DNA from: an uncultured Alphaproteobacteria bacterium
GTDB taxonomy: Bacteria > Pseudomonadota > Alphaproteobacteria > HIMB59
Direction: 5' to 3'
Length of the DNA: 64,000 bases
Assembly: GCA_902518505.1 (NCBI GenBank)
Contig: CABYGG010000001.1
Span: 124,001-188,000 of the forward strand
Made by a program: the position numbers and the translations under genes. Below the pieces are notes generated by a model, which was given only the letters and a program-made list of their open reading frames with translations, had not been told where the DNA came from and did not search any database. Shown here one piece after another: positions 16,660-25,476 of the stretch (the first letter of the stretch is position 1; each line of letters opens with the position of its first letter).

Positions 16660-17949
16660 ATGAGTGAACCCTCAATCATAAAACCTGAAGATATTAATCC
16701 AAATTACGATTGGCATAGAAGAGTACCTTCTCATGGAAGGACAAATGTAGATTATGAAGAGAGAATTAATTTTCCTAGACTTCACAAATATAGACTAGGA
16801 AGAGCCAGAGAGGCTCTAAAAAATTCAAAAGCCGGTTCACTCCTTTGTTTTGATAATAACAACATCAGATATCTCACAAGCACAGTTATTGGAGAGTGGT
16901 CAAGAGACAAAATATGTAGATATTCTCTATTAGCTCAAGACCATGATCCCGTGCTGTGGGATTTCGGTTCAGCGGCTAAGCATCACCAATTATTTTCGCC
17001 TTGGCTTCCAAAAGAAAATTGGAAGGCAGGAATGGTAGGCTTGAGGGGTACAGTTCATCCTGATGCAGGATTAATGAAAAATGCCGCAAAAGAAATAAAA
17101 TCAATGTTAAATGAGAAGGGATTAGCAAATGAACCCGTTGGTGTGGATCTTGTTGAACCAGCAATGATGTTTGCTCTTCAAGCAGAGGGTTTAGAGATAA
17201 TTGATGGACAGCAAATTCTTCTTGAAGCAAGGGAAATAAAATCAAGAGATGAGCTAATGTTATTAAACCAGGCTGCATCGATGGTTGATGCAACTTATCA
17301 TCAAATTTATGAGACTATGAAGCCTGGCGTTAGTGAAGCCCAAATAGTTGCCAATGCAAATAAGCTTTTATACGAACTTGGTTCAGATGATGTTGAAGCA
17401 ATAAATGCCATTTCAGGCGAAAGATGTAATCCGCATCCACATAATTTTACAGATAGAATTTTTAGACCTGGTGATCAAGCTTTCTTTGACATACTTCAAT
17501 CTTATATGGGCTACAGGACCTGTTATTATAGAACCTTCAATATTGGACGGGCATCAGACTCTCAAAATGATGCCTACAAGCAATGTCGAGAGTGGCTAGA
17601 CAAAGCCATTGAACTTGTAAAACCTGGAGTATCTACAGATAAAATTGCATCAGTATGGCCGAAGGCTGAGGAATTTGGTTTTGCAAATGAAATGTCAGCA
17701 TTCGCATTACAGTTTGGACATGGTTTAGGTTTGGCAATTCATGAAAGACCAATAATCAGTAGATTGGTTTCAATGGACTCACCTGACGAAATTAAAGAAG
17801 GAATGGTTTTTGCTCTTGAAACCTACTGTCCTGCAAAAGATGGTTATTCTGCCGCGCGAATTGAAGAAGAATTGATTGTTACTGATAAAGGATGCCAAGT
17901 GATTTCCTTGTTTCCCGCTGAAGATCTACCTATTGCTAATAAATATTAA
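16660..17949 (+). CDS. M24 (creatinase/prolidase) family protein lacking two metal-ligand aspartates
   Basis: This 429-residue protein has the two-domain pita-bread layout. The N-terminal domain (about 1-180) ends before EAREIKSRDELM, and the catalytic domain follows. The His and Glu positions are kept (FGHGLGLAIHE with H354 and H361, FALETYC with E387, ARIEEEL at about 402). However, the usual D-x-D and distant Asp ligands are replaced: AFFDILQSYMGYRTCYYRTF keeps only one Asp (D277). Metal-free members such as creatinase exist, so it may hydrolyse a C-N bond or work on another substrate. DMSP lyase DddP has the same fold, but its metal residues are not complete here. It is coupled to the SDR and E1 genes by abutting codons. 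Confidence 0.72.
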   Translation: MSEPSIIKPEDINPNYDWHRRVPSHGRTNVDYEERINFPRLHKYRLGRAREALKNSKAGSLLCFDNNNIRYLTSTVIGEWSRDKICRYSLLAQDHDPVLWDFGSAAKHHQLFSPWLPKENWKAGMVGLRGTVHPDAGLMKNAAKEIKSMLNEKGLANEPVGVDLVEPAMMFALQAEGLEIIDGQQILLEAREIKSRDELMLLNQAASMVDATYHQIYETMKPGVSEAQIVANANKLLYELGSDDVEAINAISGERCNPHPHNFTDRIFRPGDQAFFDILQSYMGYRTCYYRTFNIGRASDSQNDAYKQCREWLDKAIELVKPGVSTDKIASVWPKAEEFGFANEMSAFALQFGHGLGLAIHERPIISRLVSMDSPDEIKEGMVFALETYCPAKDGYSAARIEEELIVTDKGCQVISLFPAEDLPIANKY

Positions 17950-18953
17950 TGGTAGATAAATTAAATGACGATATAGGAGAAGAGAAAAGACTTCAATTAT
18001 GGGAAATGATGCTGAAATTAAGGTTAGTCGAAAAAAAAGCATATGATCTTTTTCTTCAAAATCTTATCAAAGGTACTAGCCATTTAGCTCTAGGTCAGGA
18101 AGCTATTGCAGGTGCCTTTGGAGTCGCCTTGAAACAGGGCGATTATACATTTTGCACATACCGTGGGCACGCACATACACTCGCAAGAGGATCCTCAATC
18201 GAGGGAGTTTTAGGAGAATTAATGGGTAGACAGTGTGGCTTGATGAAAGGTAAAGGAGGATCCATGCATCTTACAGATGTAGATAATGGAGTTATGGGTT
18301 CATATGCTATTATAGGTGCTCATTTAACTATAGCCAATGGCACTGCTTTAGCATCAAAATATAATAAAACAAATGAGGTAAGCGTTTGCTTTTTTGGAGA
18401 CGGTACTACGAATATCGGAGCATTCCATGAGGCATTGAACATGGCAAAAATTTGGAATTTACCCATAGTTTTTGTTTGTGAAAATAATTTATATATGGAA
18501 TATACACCAATTCATGAAGTTACTGCTGTTGAGCACCCAGCTGCTGATAGAGCAGGTGCATACGATTTAGATAAAATTATTGTGGACGGAAATGATGCTG
18601 ATGAAATGCTCAGAACAGCAGAAAAAGCTATTTCAAAAGCGAGAGAGGGTAAAGGTCCAAGTTTAATTGAGGCCAAGACTTATCGACATAGTGGGCATTC
18701 AAGAGCTGACCCAGGTAAGTACAGACCTGATGAGGAAGTAAAAGATTGGATGGAAAACAAAGACCCAATAAAAAATTACAGAGCAAAGTTGTTAGATTTT
18801 AATATCAATGAAAAAATAATTTCTGAAATTGAGGAGAAAATTAAGGATCAAGTTGAAAAAGCAACTGAAATTTCCATGGCTTCTCCAATTCCAGAAATTA
18901 AAGAAATATATACTGATGTATGGGCTAATGGAGGTTCTGAGTGGCACAATTAA
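17949..18953 (+). CDS. Thiamine-diphosphate E1 alpha subunit (pyruvate/acetoin dehydrogenase type)
   Basis: This 334-residue E1 alpha has HLALGQEAIAGAF, TYRGHAHTLARG, the cofactor motif FFGDGTTNIGAFHEALNMAKIWNLPIVFVCENN and THRHSGHS-like ending TYRHSGHSRADPGKY. The family decarboxylates a 2-oxo acid or acetoin and passes the product to a lipoyl group. The gene starts one base inside the preceding stop (TAATG). The protein ends by overlapping the beta-subunit gene by 13 bases. The substrate cannot be decided from the sequence. Relatives named AcoA act on acetoin, and others use pyruvate or branched oxo acids. Confidence 0.88.
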   Translation: MVDKLNDDIGEEKRLQLWEMMLKLRLVEKKAYDLFLQNLIKGTSHLALGQEAIAGAFGVALKQGDYTFCTYRGHAHTLARGSSIEGVLGELMGRQCGLMKGKGGSMHLTDVDNGVMGSYAIIGAHLTIANGTALASKYNKTNEVSVCFFGDGTTNIGAFHEALNMAKIWNLPIVFVCENNLYMEYTPIHEVTAVEHPAADRAGAYDLDKIIVDGNDADEMLRTAEKAISKAREGKGPSLIEAKTYRHSGHSRADPGKYRPDEEVKDWMENKDPIKNYRAKLLDFNINEKIISEIEEKIKDQVEKATEISMASPIPEIKEIYTDVWANGGSEWHN

Positions 18954-19924
18954 CATACAGAGCAAGTGTTTCACTCGCTATAGCTCAATCCATGAGAAAA
19001 GATCAAAAAGTTTTTTTTATTGGCGAAGACGTAGGTGCTGCGGGTGGAGTATTTAAAGCGACCGTCGGTCTCTTAGAGGAGTTTGGTAAAGAGAGAGTCA
19101 TGGATGCACCAATTTCAGAACAGGCGATTTTAGGTGCAGCTATGGGTGCAGCAATGACAGGCTTAAGACCAATAGCAGAAATAATGTTTTCAGATTTTTT
19201 AGCTGTCTGTTGGGATATTGTGGCAAATCAAATTGCTAAAACTAGATATATGTCAGATGGCCAAATCAACATTCCATTGGTCATTAGGACCGCAAACGGT
19301 GGAGGGTCAAAATTTGGTGCACAACATTCTCAAAGTTTAGAGAATTGGTCTATGATGATACCAGGTTTAAAAGTAGTCGCACCAAGCTGCCCTAGTGACG
19401 TGTTGGGTTTGATGGATAGTGCTGTAAAGGACCCTGATCCCGTTATATTTTATGAACATAAATCACTTTATGCATTTAAAGAAGAAATTGAACAAACTGA
19501 TATATCCATTCCTATCGGGGAGGCTAATACGCTTCACGAGGGAAAAGATATTACTATTATTGGTTTAGCTTTAATGGCACAAAGAGCAAAAGAGGCTGCA
19601 TTAATTTTGAGAGACAAACACGATATTAATGCAAAGGTAATCGATCTCAGATCTCTAGTGCCCCTAGATTTACAAACAATAAAAAAATCTGTAATCGAGA
19701 CTGGTCATGTCTTGACAGTAGAAGAAAATCCAAGACTTTGTGGATGGGGAGCGGAAATATCATCTTTAATCTCAGAACATTGTTTTAAAAATTTAAAAGG
19801 CCCTGTCACTAGAGTAACTACACCACATGTACCTTTACCAAGTGCTGACATACTCGAAGATAATACAATTCCCTCAGTGGAACTAATTGTAAAAGAGGTT
19901 ATAAAAAAACTAAAAGGAGAATAA
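18941..19924 (+). CDS. Thiamine-diphosphate E1 beta subunit (pyruvate/acetoin dehydrogenase type)
   Basis: This 327-residue beta subunit has FFIGEDVGAAGGVFKAT, APISEQAILGAAMGAAMTGLRPIAEIMF, KFGAQHSQSLENW and VIDLRSLVPLD, all standard for the family. The start is GTG, placed six bases after GGAGG and inside the end of the alpha gene. With the alpha subunit it would form the E1 heterotetramer. A catalytic E2 and an E3 (dihydrolipoamide dehydrogenase) are not present in the window. Confidence 0.9.
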   Translation: MAQLTYRASVSLAIAQSMRKDQKVFFIGEDVGAAGGVFKATVGLLEEFGKERVMDAPISEQAILGAAMGAAMTGLRPIAEIMFSDFLAVCWDIVANQIAKTRYMSDGQINIPLVIRTANGGGSKFGAQHSQSLENWSMMIPGLKVVAPSCPSDVLGLMDSAVKDPDPVIFYEHKSLYAFKEEIEQTDISIPIGEANTLHEGKDITIIGLALMAQRAKEAALILRDKHDINAKVIDLRSLVPLDLQTIKKSVIETGHVLTVEENPRLCGWGAEISSLISEHCFKNLKGPVTRVTTPHVPLPSADILEDNTIPSVELIVKEVIKKLKGE

Positions 19925-19926
19925 TT

Positions 19927-20154
19927 ATGGAAATAATAATGCCATCCCTTGGAGAAACTGTTGACGAGGGAAAAGTAGTAAAGTGGCTTAAAAAAGTCGG
20001 AGATGAAATTAAAGAAGGAGATATACTCTGCGAAGTTGAGACTGATAAGACAGCTGCTGAGATACCTTCAACAGTTAATGGAAAATTAACAGAGATAATT
20101 GCACAAGAAGGAGACACGATCCCTGTAGGTGGTAAAATTGCCACTGTAGAATAA
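19927..20154 (+). CDS. Free-standing lipoyl domain protein
   Basis: The protein has only 75 residues and consists of a single lipoyl/biotinyl domain. MEIIMPSLGETVDEGKVVKW and EVETDKTAAEIPS mark it as lipoyl type, with Lys41 in the DKT turn as the attachment site. In ordinary dehydrogenase complexes this domain is the N-terminus of E2. Here it ends just after the domain, with no subunit-binding or acyltransferase part and no frameshifted remains in the following 24 bases. AAAGGAGAATAATT gives a good ribosome binding site. It probably shuttles between this E1 and an E2/E3 made elsewhere, or works as an independent carrier. Confidence 0.88.
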   Translation: MEIIMPSLGETVDEGKVVKWLKKVGDEIKEGDILCEVETDKTAAEIPSTVNGKLTEIIAQEGDTIPVGGKIATVE

Positions 20155-20178
20155 GAATTAAAACTGTTATAAATATTT

Positions 20179-21636
20179 ATGGAAATTAAAGACTCAAAAT
20201 TTTATAGAGATAAGTGCTACATTAACGGTGAATGGGTTAATGCCGTCTCAGGTGAGACAATATCTGTTAACAATCCAGCTAACTTGAAAGAGATCGGCAC
20301 TGTACCTAAGTGCGGAACATCTGAAACTAGAAATGCTATAGAAGCAGCAAATAATGCCTGGCCTGAATGGAGGGCAAAATCTGCACGTCAAAGATCAGAA
20401 ATACTCAGAAAATGGTTTGATTTAATGATTGAAAATAAAGAGGAATTAGCTCAAATCATGACAGTTGAACAAGGAAAACCAATAAATGAGTCACGCGGAG
20501 AAATAGGCTATGGAGCCTCTTTTGTAGAATGGTTCTCAGAAGAAGCAAAGAGGGTTTATGGAGATACAATTCCAGATCCCATGACCGATCGAAGAATTGT
20601 TGTTTTGAAGCAACCAGTTGGTGTAGTGGCATCTATTACACCATGGAATTTTCCTAATGCTATGATTACAAGAAAATGTGCACCAGCTTTAGCTGTTGGG
20701 TGCCCAGTTGTAATTAAACCAGCAAGTCAAACTCCTTATTCTGCACTCGCACTAGCTGTTTTGGCTGAGGAGGCAGGTTTCCCAAAAGGAACTTTAAATG
20801 TAATTACTGGAAAGGCCTCTGAAATCGGAGAGGAATTAGCCACAAATCCAATTGTCAGAAAATTATCTTTTACAGGTTCAACAGAAATTGGAAAAATACT
20901 TTTACAGAAATGTTCTGGAACTGTAAAAAAAGTCTCAATGGAACTTGGTGGTCACGCACCCTTCATTGTATTTAATGATGCAAATATTGATGATGCAGTT
21001 GCGGGTGCAATCCAAAGCAAATTTAGAAATACAGGACAAACTTGTGTTTGTGCAAATAGAATTTATGTCCAAGAAAAAGTTCATGATGAGTTCTGTTCAA
21101 AATTTGTTGATGCTGTCTCTAAAATAAAAGTAGGAGATGGTTTAAATGAGGAAAATGCCTCTGGACCCATGATTGATGAGCACTCTTTAAGTAAAGTAGA
21201 GGAGCATGTCCAAGATGCATTGCAATATGGCGCAAAAGTTGCAATTGGTGGATCTAAACATTCTTTGGGAATGAACTTTTATCAGCCTACAATCCTCACT
21301 GAAGTCCCACCAGAAGCAAAAATTACAACTGAAGAAACATTTGGGCCAGTGGCTCCAATATACAAATTTAAAGATGAAAAAGAAGTAATTAAACTCGCAA
21401 ATAACTCACCATATGGACTTGCATCCTATTTTTATTCCAGAGATATCGGAAGAATATGGAGAGTTGCTGAGGCACTTGAATACGGAATGGTTGGAGTCAA
21501 TACTGGATTAACTTCAAAAGCAGAGGCACCATTTGGAGGAATAAAAGAGTCTGGTCTTGGCAGAGAAGGCTCAAAGTATGGAATTGATGATTTTATTGAA
21601 ATAAAATACATCAATATGTGCGGCCTAGACAAATAA
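20179..21636 (+). CDS. gabD: NAD(P)-dependent succinate-semialdehyde-type aldehyde dehydrogenase
   Basis: This 485-residue aldehyde dehydrogenase has GVVASITPWNFPNAMITRK, the cofactor motif FTGSTEIGK, the general base in ELGGHAPF and the catalytic cysteine in FRNTGQTCVCANR, plus EAPFGGIKESGLGREGS near the end. The overall pattern is that of GabD, which oxidises succinate semialdehyde to succinate. Inositol pathways end with malonate semialdehyde, which is normally handled by IolA/MmsA, and this protein does not look like that group. It follows the lipoyl gene after 24 bases and has no clear ribosome binding site. The substrate could be another short aldehyde. Confidence 0.8.
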   Translation: MEIKDSKFYRDKCYINGEWVNAVSGETISVNNPANLKEIGTVPKCGTSETRNAIEAANNAWPEWRAKSARQRSEILRKWFDLMIENKEELAQIMTVEQGKPINESRGEIGYGASFVEWFSEEAKRVYGDTIPDPMTDRRIVVLKQPVGVVASITPWNFPNAMITRKCAPALAVGCPVVIKPASQTPYSALALAVLAEEAGFPKGTLNVITGKASEIGEELATNPIVRKLSFTGSTEIGKILLQKCSGTVKKVSMELGGHAPFIVFNDANIDDAVAGAIQSKFRNTGQTCVCANRIYVQEKVHDEFCSKFVDAVSKIKVGDGLNEENASGPMIDEHSLSKVEEHVQDALQYGAKVAIGGSKHSLGMNFYQPTILTEVPPEAKITTEETFGPVAPIYKFKDEKEVIKLANNSPYGLASYFYSRDIGRIWRVAEALEYGMVGVNTGLTSKAEAPFGGIKESGLGREGSKYGIDDFIEIKYINMCGLDK

Positions 21637-21645
21637 TTCATATTT

Positions 21646-22803
21646 ATGAACAAAGTCTTTAATGTTGGCTTAATAGGATGTGGTCATATTTCTGAAACAT
21701 ATTTTAGAGGACATGATTATTTTAATAATTTTCGCATAATTAAATGTGCTGATATTAATCATGAAAATTCTAAAAAATGTGCCGAAACTTATAATATAAA
21801 CTCTTGTTCTGTTGATGAAATATTAAATGATAGTGAAGTCGATATTATTTTAAATTTAACTATTCCAAAGGCTCATTACGAGGTAGCAAAAAATTCGCTG
21901 GAGAGTGGTAAACATGTTTATAGTGAGAAACCAATGGCTGTAAATTTTTTAGATGGTGAAAATCTCTTAAAATTATCTAAAAGTAAAAACTTATACATTG
22001 GCAATGCTCCTGATACTTTTTTGGGTGGTGGAATTCAAAAATCTATTGAATTAATAAATGATAATAAAATTGGAAATGTTCGACTTGGAAATGCGATTTT
22101 TGCTTATCCAGGAGTTCAATCTTATCATCCCAATCCTGAACCATGGTTTGCAAATAATGAAGGTGGCCCAGTTATAGATATGGGACCATACTATTTAACA
22201 GCTTTAGTAAATTTACTTGGCCCTGCTAAAAGCGTTCATGGTATTTCTACCAAAGTTTTCGATAAAAGAGTTATAGGCATAGGTCCAAAAAAAGATCAGG
22301 AGTTTGATGTGGAATGTCAAACTAGCTATTTAGTTAATTTAGAATTTCATAATGGGGCTTTAATTCAAATAACTTTATCGTTTGATGTTGTAGCTCACCA
22401 ACGTAATCACATAGAGCTTTACGGCGATAAAGGTTCTATGATTGTGCCTGATCCAAATATGTTTGGAGGCTCAGTATACACAAGTACTGATGATAGTGGT
22501 GTTTGGCAAGAACACAAAACTGATGATATGCCCCTTGGTAAAATTAATATTACATCTCATAGCGGTAGGGCTAATGAGTCGCCAACTAATGCGAACTACC
22601 GTGGTGTCGGATTAGCTGAAATGGCATACTGTATTGATAATGAACTTGAACACAGATGTAGCGGAGAATTATCGTTACACGTTTTGGATATTATTCAATC
22701 AACAATGAAGGCAGCAGACACCAAAACACCCCAAGAGATAAAGACTACTTTTAAGAAGACAGATTATTTTTCACAAGAGGAAATACAAAAAATTCTTAAG
22801 TAA
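21646..22803 (+). CDS. Gfo/Idh/MocA family oxidoreductase
   Basis: This 385-residue NAD(P)-binding protein has VGLIGCGHISETYFRG at the start, the catalytic lysine in YSEKPMAVN and the active-site stretch GGPVIDMGPYYLTALVNLLG. A hydrophobic beta-sheet dimerisation part follows. It sits nine bases after the aldehyde dehydrogenase and upstream of iolC and iolB, so it probably acts on an inositol isomer, inosose or a derived sugar. It is clearly different from iolG at 6428 and lacks its diagnostic segments. Confidence 0.75.
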   Translation: MNKVFNVGLIGCGHISETYFRGHDYFNNFRIIKCADINHENSKKCAETYNINSCSVDEILNDSEVDIILNLTIPKAHYEVAKNSLESGKHVYSEKPMAVNFLDGENLLKLSKSKNLYIGNAPDTFLGGGIQKSIELINDNKIGNVRLGNAIFAYPGVQSYHPNPEPWFANNEGGPVIDMGPYYLTALVNLLGPAKSVHGISTKVFDKRVIGIGPKKDQEFDVECQTSYLVNLEFHNGALIQITLSFDVVAHQRNHIELYGDKGSMIVPDPNMFGGSVYTSTDDSGVWQEHKTDDMPLGKINITSHSGRANESPTNANYRGVGLAEMAYCIDNELEHRCSGELSLHVLDIIQSTMKAADTKTPQEIKTTFKKTDYFSQEEIQKILK

Positions 22804-22837
22804 TTACAATAATTCCTCTAGACTTAATTTTCATTAA

Positions 22838-23800
22838 ATGAAATTTGATAATACAAAAAAAATTCTTGTAATAGGGAGAGCAGGATTAGATATTTATCCA
22901 GAGCCACCCGGTACAAAAATCTCCGATGTAAATAACTTTTCTTCTCATTTAGGGGGCTCGGCGGCAAATACTTGTGTTGCTCTATCGAACTTGGGTGTCA
23001 GCACTGATTTACTTACTTGTATATCTGACGATGCAATCGGAGAATACATAATTAACAAACTTAATGAATTCAAAGTTGGTGTAGAACACTGCAGAAAAGT
23101 TAATAAATCATTTCAAACACAAATAGCTGTTGTTGAAACTATTTTAAAAAATAACCAATCTATTCTTTACAGAAGTAATCCTTGTGATCTACAACTTAAT
23201 AAGGAGGATATTAATAAAATTAATTTTAATAATTACTCTGCAGTATTCATCTCTGGAACTGCGCTTTCAGGAGAACCTTCAAGGAATGCTGTTTTGGTTG
23301 CCTCAAAACTAACTTCAGATCTCAAGATACCATTAATAATCGATCTTGATTATCGGCCTTACAACTGGGAGTCTGATACAATCAAATCAGATGTTTATAA
23401 GGAAATTATGAATGAAATGGATATTATCATTGGAAACGATTTGGAATTTAATGTGGCTGATAATTCCACAAATGGACTTGAATTAGCAAAAGTGTATATT
23501 AAAAAAAAACCATCAGTGATTGTCTATAAAATGGGCGAAGAGGGATCTAAAGTATTTACTAAAGAAAATGAGAGCCAATACGGGACATTCAATGTCGAAG
23601 CTATTAAACCCACAGGTGCAGGCGACGCATTCAATGGAGGTTTTATAAGCTCCCTATACAATGGCCTTAGTTTAGAGGATGCAGTAATTCGGGGTTCCGC
23701 AAATGCTGCAATAGTTGTAACAAGAGTAGGTTGTTCCTCAGCTATGCCCAACAATCAGGAATTAGAAAAATTTATTAACCAAAATCAAAAGGAGTTATAG
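22838..23800 (+). CDS. iolC: 5-Dehydro-2-deoxygluconokinase
   Basis: This 320-residue PfkB-type kinase begins with ILVIGRAGLDIYPEPPG, the start typical of IolC, then HLGGSAANTCVALSNLG for sugar binding and PTGAGDAFNGGF with the catalytic base and anion hole. It should phosphorylate 2-deoxy-5-keto-gluconate. Its stop touches the iolB ATG, and the ribosome binding site of iolB (AAGGAG) lies inside its last codons. IolC in many proteobacteria carries a C-terminal extension (DUF2090), which is absent here, as in Bacillus-type short forms. Confidence 0.85.
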   Translation: MKFDNTKKILVIGRAGLDIYPEPPGTKISDVNNFSSHLGGSAANTCVALSNLGVSTDLLTCISDDAIGEYIINKLNEFKVGVEHCRKVNKSFQTQIAVVETILKNNQSILYRSNPCDLQLNKEDINKINFNNYSAVFISGTALSGEPSRNAVLVASKLTSDLKIPLIIDLDYRPYNWESDTIKSDVYKEIMNEMDIIIGNDLEFNVADNSTNGLELAKVYIKKKPSVIVYKMGEEGSKVFTKENESQYGTFNVEAIKPTGAGDAFNGGFISSLYNGLSLEDAVIRGSANAAIVVTRVGCSSAMPNNQELEKFINQNQKEL

Positions 23801-24643
23801 ATGCACATCCCTTATTCAGATAATAAAAATCAAGCTTTATTTGGAGAAACAAATGAAACAGTACCCTTAGTTTATTTTAATATTATCAATTTAAAAAAAG
23901 GTGAGTCCTATGAATACCAACTATCAAAACATGAAAGTAGCGTAGTTCCAGCAACAGGTATCGTCGAGATTACCGTGGAGGATAATAAGTTAGGACAGAT
24001 TGGAAAAAGAACAACTGACGTATGGGATGGTGAACCTGAGGGTAGTTATATTCCTACAAATTCAAAATGTAAAATTACTTGTTTATCTGACTCCTCTGAG
24101 TGTTTCATAGCTGGTGGAATTTATGAAAAAAAATTAGAGCCATTTCTCGTTTTAAAAGAAGAACTAGATGTTGTTCAATATGGCTCAGACGATACAAAAA
24201 CTCACAGAAAAATTAAACATATCTTGGGTGCGAAACATCATGATCAAGTTGGTCGATTATTAGTAAATGAATTATATACTGTTGGCGCTGGAGGGTGGTC
24301 AGGCTTCCCTCCTCACAAACACGACACAGATGATCTCCCTCAAGAAACACGGCATGATGAAGTTTATAACTATCGATTTAAACCAGGACATGGTTTTGGT
24401 GTTCAAATTATGCAATCAGAAGATGAAAAAGAGGGTCACGGTTATCAACTTTTTAATGGCTCTACTATTGCAATAAATAAAGGATATCATCCATGTGTGG
24501 TTGCCCCAGGATATGAGATGTATTATTTTACAATCCTAGTAGGTCTTTCTCAAAGATCACTTATTCAATCTTTCCAAAAAACCCATGCTTACCAATTAGA
24601 AACAATCCCAGGTATTAAGGATATGATAGCAAAATATAAATGA
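23801..24643 (+). CDS. iolB: 5-Deoxy-glucuronate isomerase
   Basis: This 280-residue cupin-fold isomerase would convert 5-deoxy-glucuronate to 2-deoxy-5-keto-gluconate. The segment WSGFPPHKHDTDDLPQETRHDEVYNYRF followed by GHGFGVQIM is the IolB signature, with the metal-binding histidines and Glu in it. NKGYHPCVVAPGYEMYYFTILVG supplies the last histidine. It overlaps the next aldolase gene by four bases (ATGA), so kinase, isomerase and aldolase are made together. Confidence 0.92.
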   Translation: MHIPYSDNKNQALFGETNETVPLVYFNIINLKKGESYEYQLSKHESSVVPATGIVEITVEDNKLGQIGKRTTDVWDGEPEGSYIPTNSKCKITCLSDSSECFIAGGIYEKKLEPFLVLKEELDVVQYGSDDTKTHRKIKHILGAKHHDQVGRLLVNELYTVGAGGWSGFPPHKHDTDDLPQETRHDEVYNYRFKPGHGFGVQIMQSEDEKEGHGYQLFNGSTIAINKGYHPCVVAPGYEMYYFTILVGLSQRSLIQSFQKTHAYQLETIPGIKDMIAKYK

Positions 24644-25470
24644 CGATAGCTAGCCTCTCAGAAGTTTTACAAGAAGCAAAAAAAAATAATTATGCCATTG
24701 CAGGATTAGTGGTACTAGGTTGGGAGGATGCAAGATGTTATGCAGAAACAGCCGAAGAGCTCAAGGTGCCTGTGATTCTTCAAGCAGGACCAGGTTGTAG
24801 AGCGAATACACCTCTGCCAGTTTTAGGTAAAATGTTTAGATACTTGGCTGAGCAATCATCTAGTCCAATAGTTTGTCATTTAGATCATGGTTATACTAAA
24901 GAAGAGTGTTTAGAGGCAATTGACAACGGATTTACATCTGTAATGTTTGATGGATCCAAGCTTTCACTTAATGAAAACGTTGATAAAACAAGTGAAATCG
25001 TTGAATTAGCTCATAAACAAAATATTTCCGTTGAGGGAGAAATTGGATTTGTTGGTTACAATGATGGTGCTAAGTCACAAAGCACAGATCCAGAAGAAGC
25101 GAAGACATTTGCTGAATTAACCAAATGTGATGCTATGGCGATAAGTGCAGGAAACGTACACTTACAGACAAACAAATCCTCTTCTATTGATATGCAAGTC
25201 ATAAAGAAGATAGAAACCTTAACTGAAGTACCATTGGTGCTTCACGGAAGTAGCGGTATCGACGATACACTTAAAAGAACGATAGCAAATACAACGAATG
25301 TTTGTAAGTTTAATATCGGCACTGAACTTAGAAAAACTTTCGGCGATACTTTAAGAGAGGAAATTGCAAAAGATCCAAATACTTATGACCGTATTAAATT
25401 AATCAATTCAACTATTCCAAGATTAAAAGAAGTAACAAAAAAAGTTTTAGAGAATATTTCAAAAATTTAA
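24640..25470 (+). CDS. iolJ: Class II aldolase, probable 6-phospho-5-dehydro-2-deoxygluconate aldolase
   Basis: This 276-residue class II fructose-bisphosphate-aldolase family enzyme has zinc ligands visible in VCHLDHGYT, EGEIGFVG and VPLVLHGSSGI, and the phosphate loop VCKFNIGTELR. Its position directly behind iolC and iolB makes IolJ the best reading: cleavage of the phosphorylated keto acid into dihydroxyacetone phosphate and malonate semialdehyde. By sequence alone tagatose- or fructose-bisphosphate aldolase is also possible. Confidence 0.78.
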   Translation: MTIASLSEVLQEAKKNNYAIAGLVVLGWEDARCYAETAEELKVPVILQAGPGCRANTPLPVLGKMFRYLAEQSSSPIVCHLDHGYTKEECLEAIDNGFTSVMFDGSKLSLNENVDKTSEIVELAHKQNISVEGEIGFVGYNDGAKSQSTDPEEAKTFAELTKCDAMAISAGNVHLQTNKSSSIDMQVIKKIETLTEVPLVLHGSSGIDDTLKRTIANTTNVCKFNIGTELRKTFGDTLREEIAKDPNTYDRIKLINSTIPRLKEVTKKVLENISKI

Positions 25471-25476
25471 TCATTC

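Noticed and set aside
16660-17949. DMSP lyase DddP
   Set aside because: The fold is shared, but two of the Asp metal ligands needed by DddP are missing and the neighbours are not DMSP genes.
20179-21636. Malonate-semialdehyde dehydrogenase IolA/MmsA
   Set aside because: The motif pattern (ASITPWNFP, GQTCVCANR) fits the GabD group better than MmsA.
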